Positions 59,641 to 64,000 of a DNA stretch of 64,000 nt are shown here, one piece after another (position 1 is the stretch's first letter; each line of letters opens with the position of its first letter). The position numbers were made by a program, and so were the translations under genes. Below the pieces are notes generated by a model. The model was not told where the DNA came from, did not search any database, and was given only the letters and a program-made list of their open reading frames with translations. Source of the stretch: Martelella sp. AD-3 (GTDB lineage: Bacteria; Pseudomonadota; Alphaproteobacteria; Rhizobiales; Rhizobiaceae); assembly GCF_001578105.1 (NCBI RefSeq), contig NZ_CP014275.1:2790001-2854000 (forward strand). Reading direction: 5' to 3'.

Positions 59641-60581
59641 ATGGCAGAACCGGTCGAAAAATCGACCCTGTCACAACAGCGGGTGATTTCCGCCTGGGTC
59701 TTCCTGGCGCCGATGCTCGCGGTGCTTGCCGTGGTCGCGGTCTATCCGCTGGTCAAGACGATCTATTTCGGCTTTACCGACGCCTCGATCGATTTTCCCG
59801 GCCAGGCGCAATGGGTCGGCTTCCGAAACTATCTCGAATATCTCGATTATGGCGGCGGCGAAGGCGAGTATTACGGACTGCTCGCCGACCCGGACTGGTG
59901 GCGGGCCGTGTGGAACACGCTGCGCTTCACCTTCTTTTCGGTGCTGTTCGAAACCATTTTCGGCATGGTCATCGCGCTCGTGCTCAACACCCAGTTCTTT
60001 GGCCGCTCGCTGGTGCGCGCCGCCGTGCTGATCCCCTGGGCGATCCCCACCATCGTCTCGGCCAAGATGTGGGCCTGGATGATGCATGACCAGTTCGGCA
60101 TTCTGAACGACATGCTGATGAAGCTGCATATCATCGCCGAGCCCGTGGCATGGACGGCCGATCCCGATACCGCCATGCTTGCCGTGCTGATCGTCGACAT
60201 CTGGAAGACCACGCCTTTCATGGCGCTTCTGATCCTCGCCGGCCTGCAGATGGTGCCGAAGGACATGTATGAGGCGGCCAAGCTCGACGGCATTCATCCC
60301 GTCCGCGTGTTCCGCAAGGTCACCCTGCCGCTGATCATGCCGGCCGTGCTGGTGGCGATCGTTTTTCGCGCGCTCGATGCGCTGCGCGTCTTCGACATCG
60401 TCTATGTGCTGACCCCCAACAATGCCAATACGGCCACCATGTCGGTTTTCGCGCGCGAGAACCTGTTCGATTTCGATCGCTTCGCCTATGGCTCGGCGGC
60501 CTCCACGCTGCTGTTCCTGATCATCGCGCTTCTGACGATCGGCTTCATCCGCGCCACCCGCATGAACCTTGGAGGCGACAG

Positions 60582-60585
<4 letters not shown>
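59641..60585 (+). CDS. CUT1 sugar ABC transporter permease (MalF/UgpA-like)
   Basis: Inner-membrane subunit, 314 aa, six helices. First helix WVFLAPMLAVLAVVAVYPLVKTIYF; the EAA coupling loop is MYEAAKLDGIHPVRVFRKVTLPLIMPA. ATG at 59641 with AAGGGAACGGAAC upstream. Overlaps the second permease gene by ATGA. Confidence 0.94.
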
Positions 60586-61415
<830 letters not shown>

Positions 61416-61419
61416 TCTC

Positions 61420-62421
61420 ATGGCCTCCATCGAACTCAACAAGATCTGCAAGTCCTTCGGCCATGTCGAGGTGCTGAAGGATATCGACCTCAGCCTCGAA
61501 AAGGGCGAATTCGTCGTCTTCGTCGGCCCGTCGGGCTGCGGCAAGTCCACGCTTTTGCGCCTGATCGCCGGGCTGGAGGATATTTCCGGTGGCGACCTGA
61601 TGATCGACGGCGAGCGCGTCAACAATGTGCTGCCGGCAAAGCGCGGCATCTCCATGGTGTTCCAGTCCTACGCGCTCTACCCGCATATGACGGTCTACGA
61701 GAACATGGCCTTCGGCCTGGAACAGGCCAGGCTCGACAAGGCCGAGGCAGACAAGCGCATCCGCGAGGCGGCCGAGATGCTGCAGATCACCCCCTATCTC
61801 GACCGCAAGCCGCGCCAGCTTTCCGGCGGCCAGCGCCAGCGCGTCGCCATCGGCCGGGCGATCACCCGCCAGCCGCGGATTTTCCTGTTCGACGAGCCGC
61901 TCTCCAACCTCGACGCGGCACTCAGGGTCGATACCCGCATCGAGATCGCGGCGCTCCACAAGCGCATGAAGGGCGTCACCATGATCTATGTAACCCACGA
62001 CCAGGTCGAGGCGATGACGCTTGCCGACCGCATCGTGGTGCTGAACGCCGGACGGGTTGAGCAGGTCGGCACGCCGATGGAGCTCTACATGAAGCCCGCC
62101 AGCCGCTTCGTCGCCGAATTCATCGGCTCGCCGCGCATGAATGTGATCGAGGGTGAGATTGCTGACGGGTTCGGCGCGGCGGCCTGCGGCATCCGGCCGG
62201 AACATCTCGCGATTTCCCGTGAAGACGGCCGCTGGGCCGGCAAGGTGCTGCTGTCCGAAGAACTCGGCAGCGACACCTTCATTCATGTCGAGACCGATGA
62301 GGCCGGCATGCTGAACGTGCGCGCTCTCGGGGCGCAGGATTTTTCAGCCGGCGAGACGGTCTATGTGACGCCGGACGAAGCGGCGCTGCACCGTTTCGAC
62401 AAGGCGGGCGTCGCGGTTTAG
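61420..62421 (+). CDS. CUT1 sugar ABC transporter ATP-binding protein (UgpC/MsmK-like)
   Basis: 333 aa ATPase. Walker [10 protein letters not shown] (about 36-44), Q-loop [12 protein letters not shown], signature LSGGQRQRV, Walker [13 protein letters not shown], switch His in [14 protein letters not shown], and a C-terminal OB/TOBE domain ([10 protein letters not shown]) a little shorter than usual. Completes a full importer (binding protein, two permeases, ATPase). Similar in type to the truncated ATPase at 1-895, but a separate gene. Confidence 0.95.
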   Translation: MASIELNKICKSFGHVEVLKDIDLSLEKGEFVVFVGPSGCGKSTLLRLIAGLEDISGGDLMIDGERVNNVLPAKRGISMVFQSYALYPHMTVYENMAFGLEQARLDKAEADKRIREAAEMLQITPYLDRKPRQLSGGQRQRVAIGRAITRQPRIFLFDEPLSNLDAALRVDTRIEIAALHKRMKGVTMIYVTHDQVEAMTLADRIVVLNAGRVEQVGTPMELYMKPASRFVAEFIGSPRMNVIEGEIADGFGAAACGIRPEHLAISREDGRWAGKVLLSEELGSDTFIHVETDEAGMLNVRALGAQDFSAGETVYVTPDEAALHRFDKAGVAV

Positions 62422-62433
62422 GAGGCGGGCGAT

Positions 62434-63408
62434 ATGAACAGCAGCTTCAGGCCATCCGACGCGCCGCGCCCGATCGCGGTCATCGGCAACGCCAATCTCG
62501 ATCTCGTCACCGGCAGCGTTGATGACTGGCCGGACTGGGGCACGGAAGTGTTTCTGGAAAAGTCCGACTTCCGCATCGGCGGCTCGGCGGCCAATACCGC
62601 GCTCGTGCTGCAGCGGCTCGGTCAGACCGTCGGCCTCGTCTCGGCAACCGGCAGCGATGCCGCGGGCGCAATGATCACGCGGCAGTTCTCCGGCCCGCTC
62701 GACAGGATCGCGACCCGGCCCGGTCCAACCTCGATCTCCGTCGGCGTGCTGCAGACGGGCGGCGAGCGCAGTTTCTTTTCCACCAACGGCCATCTTGACG
62801 GGCTTGATGCGGCCTTCTTCTCTTCAGCCCTTGAGGACTGGCCGCTTGAAGGCGCGATCGCGCTTGTCTCCGGCGGTTTCGCCCTGCCAGGACTTCTCGA
62901 CGAGCATACGGCCTTTCTTGAGCGGCTCAGGGCGCGCGGCGCCACCATCGCCATTGACCCCGGCTGGCCGGGCGAGGGCTGGAGCGATGCCGCAATCGCC
63001 AAAGCCCGTGAATGGACCCGCCTCGCCGACCATATCCTGCTGAACGACAAGGAAGTCCTTGGCCTTTCCGGCGAGAAGACCGTTCATGCCGCCTGCCGCA
63101 CGCTCAGCCCCGATATGCGCCCCGACGCCACCCTCGTCGTCAAGCGCGGCGCGGAGGGTGCTGCCTGCTATCATGCCCGCAACTATCTGGTCGAACATGC
63201 CGCGCCGCTCGCGGTGATCGACACGGTCGGCGCCGGCGATGCCTTCAATGCCGGCTATCTGAGCGCTGTCGCGGAAGGGGCCTCCGACCGTTCGGCGCTT
63301 CGACGCGGCATTGATGTGGCCGGCGCGGTGATCAGCGAATTTCCTCGCAGTTCCGCCCCCCTCAGTCTTCAACGGAGCCAGCCATCATGCGCAATATCCT
63401 CCTTCTGA
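62434..63408 (+). CDS. PfkB/ribokinase-family sugar kinase
   Basis: 324 aa. N-terminal IAVIGNANLDLV with the substrate-binding GGSAANTALVLQRLG, and the C-terminal PfkB signature DTVGAGDAFNAGYL carrying the catalytic Asp and anion hole. Phosphorylates a sugar or amino-sugar, here probably the product of the upstream importer/sulfatase steps. GAGGCGGGCGAT precedes the ATG. Its last 22 bases overlap the sulfatase gene, with the stop inside that gene. Confidence 0.9.
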   Translation: MNSSFRPSDAPRPIAVIGNANLDLVTGSVDDWPDWGTEVFLEKSDFRIGGSAANTALVLQRLGQTVGLVSATGSDAAGAMITRQFSGPLDRIATRPGPTSISVGVLQTGGERSFFSTNGHLDGLDAAFFSSALEDWPLEGAIALVSGGFALPGLLDEHTAFLERLRARGATIAIDPGWPGEGWSDAAIAKAREWTRLADHILLNDKEVLGLSGEKTVHAACRTLSPDMRPDATLVVKRGAEGAACYHARNYLVEHAAPLAVIDTVGAGDAFNAGYLSAVAEGASDRSALRRGIDVAGAVISEFPRSSAPLSLQRSQPSCAISSF

Positions 63409-64000
63409 TCGCCGACGATCTGGGGCGCATGACCGGCTGCTACGGCGAGACGGCGATCGCGACGCCCAATATCGACCGTCTGGCCGCAAGCGGCACGCGC
63501 TTCGACATGGCCTTCACCTCGACCGCCTCGTGTTCGGCCAGCCGCTCGGTGATCTATACGGGGCTCCACACCCATGAGACCGGGCAATACGGCCTCAACC
63601 ACGACCACCACCATTTCATGACCTTCGATCATGTGGAGACCGCGCCGGCGCTTCTGAACGCCGCCGGCATGAAGACCGGGATCGTCGGCAAGATCCATGT
63701 GGGGCCGGACGCGGTCTATCCCTGGCAGGTGCGCGCGGAAAGCTGGGAACGTGACGTGCGCCGGACGGCCGACCGCGCGGCAGCCTTTTTCGACAGCGCC
63801 AAGGCTGAGCAGAAGTCCTTCTTCCTCACCATCGGCTTCATCGATCCGCACCGCGACGAGACCCGCGGCGGCTTCGGCAATGACCGCTCCTATCCCGGCG
63901 TCGAGGATCGCATCTTTGCGCCGGAAGACGTCACCGTGCCGCCCTTCCTGACCGACCTGCCGGAAGTGCGCCGGGAACTCGCCGATTATTATCGCTCGAT
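63387..64000 (+). CDS. Sulfatase resembling N-sulfoglucosamine sulfohydrolase (3' end outside window)
   Basis: First 204 residues of a type I sulfatase. Metal ligands are in LLIADDLG (Asp10, Asp11); the formylglycine motif is C49-S-A-S-R in TASCSASRSVIYTGL; the stretch YGLNHDHHHFMTFDHVETAP, then GIVGKIHVGP and IDPHRD follow the order of human SGSH (heparan N-sulfatase). No signal peptide is visible, so it would act in the cytoplasm on an imported sulfated sugar. The cysteine needs conversion to formylglycine by an FGE- or anSME-type enzyme, not seen in this window. Substrate class is inferred from resemblance. Confidence 0.88.
   Translation, partial: MRNILLLIADDLGRMTGCYGETAIATPNIDRLAASGTRFDMAFTSTASCSASRSVIYTGLHTHETGQYGLNHDHHHFMTFDHVETAPALLNAAGMKTGIVGKIHVGPDAVYPWQVRAESWERDVRRTADRAAAFFDSAKAEQKSFFLTIGFIDPHRDETRGGFGNDRSYPGVEDRIFAPEDVTVPPFLTDLPEVRRELADYYRS

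Overview
The window looks like chromosomal DNA of an alphaproteobacterium of the Hyphomicrobiales (rhizobial group), perhaps a Martelella-like or other marine or plant-associated Rhizobiaceae relative. The base composition is GC-rich. The RpoD has the rhizobial N-terminus and acidic spacer, CarB is of the long (~1160 aa) alphaproteobacterial type, and the ChvE-GguA-GguB sugar system is typical of Agrobacterium relatives. The order yqeY-dnaG-rpoD next to a divergent carA also fits. No insertion sequence, integrase, prophage gene or CRISPR array was seen. Genus assignment is inference.

Layout. 1-895 is the start of a sugar ABC ATPase that leaves the window. 1247-7469 (minus) is a tightly overlapping peptide-type (class 5) ABC transporter operon ending in an alpha/beta hydrolase, with a divergent LacI-family regulator (7665-8684) and a LacI-like operator between them. 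8768-14126 (minus) is a ChvE/GguAB monosaccharide importer with two tandem chvE-type binding-protein genes. A tRNA-Arg(CCG) gene, a PQQ-type aldose dehydrogenase, a DUF1176 protein and a cold-shock protein follow. 18375-34058 is mostly housekeeping: rpoD, dnaG, yqeY, carA and carB, interspersed with a MATE pump, a GST, a CaCA exchanger and a PEP-mutase-like lyase. 34146-39699 holds an ArsR/AHSA1 operon with a long operator dyad, a two-domain VOC protein, an MFS pump, greA and a possible glycosyltransferase.

39707-50397 is a complete isethionate (2-hydroxyethanesulfonate) degradation locus. A TRAP transporter (iseKLM) imports isethionate, a GMC flavoprotein (iseJ) oxidises it to sulfoacetaldehyde, Xsc makes acetyl phosphate and sulfite, Pta makes acetyl-CoA, and two different putative sulfite exporters (UPF0324/YeiH and TauE/SafE families) remove sulfite. 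An IclR-type regulator (iseR) ends the locus, and a nested dyad lies in the divergent iseJ/iseK promoter region. 50501-53460 is a Met-rich secreted EF-hand protein divergent from an OmpR/HAMP-kinase two-component system. After an AT-rich gap and a tiny zinc-ribbon membrane protein (53867-54037), 54140-64000 is a sugar-catabolic operon: GntR regulator, Gfo/Idh/MocA oxidoreductase, PHP-like metallohydrolase, complete ABC sugar importer, PfkB kinase and a sulfatase resembling N-sulfoglucosamine sulfohydrolase, cut by the window end. Three copies of TATACTCA around the GntR gene and before the operon are a strong candidate operator set. This last cluster is the best candidate for an undescribed pathway; the isethionate locus is a known type with an unusual doubled exporter.

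Starts were chosen from Shine-Dalgarno spacing and overlaps with the upstream stop; several differ from the longest possible reading frame. All functions come from reading translated motifs by eye; no database search was run.
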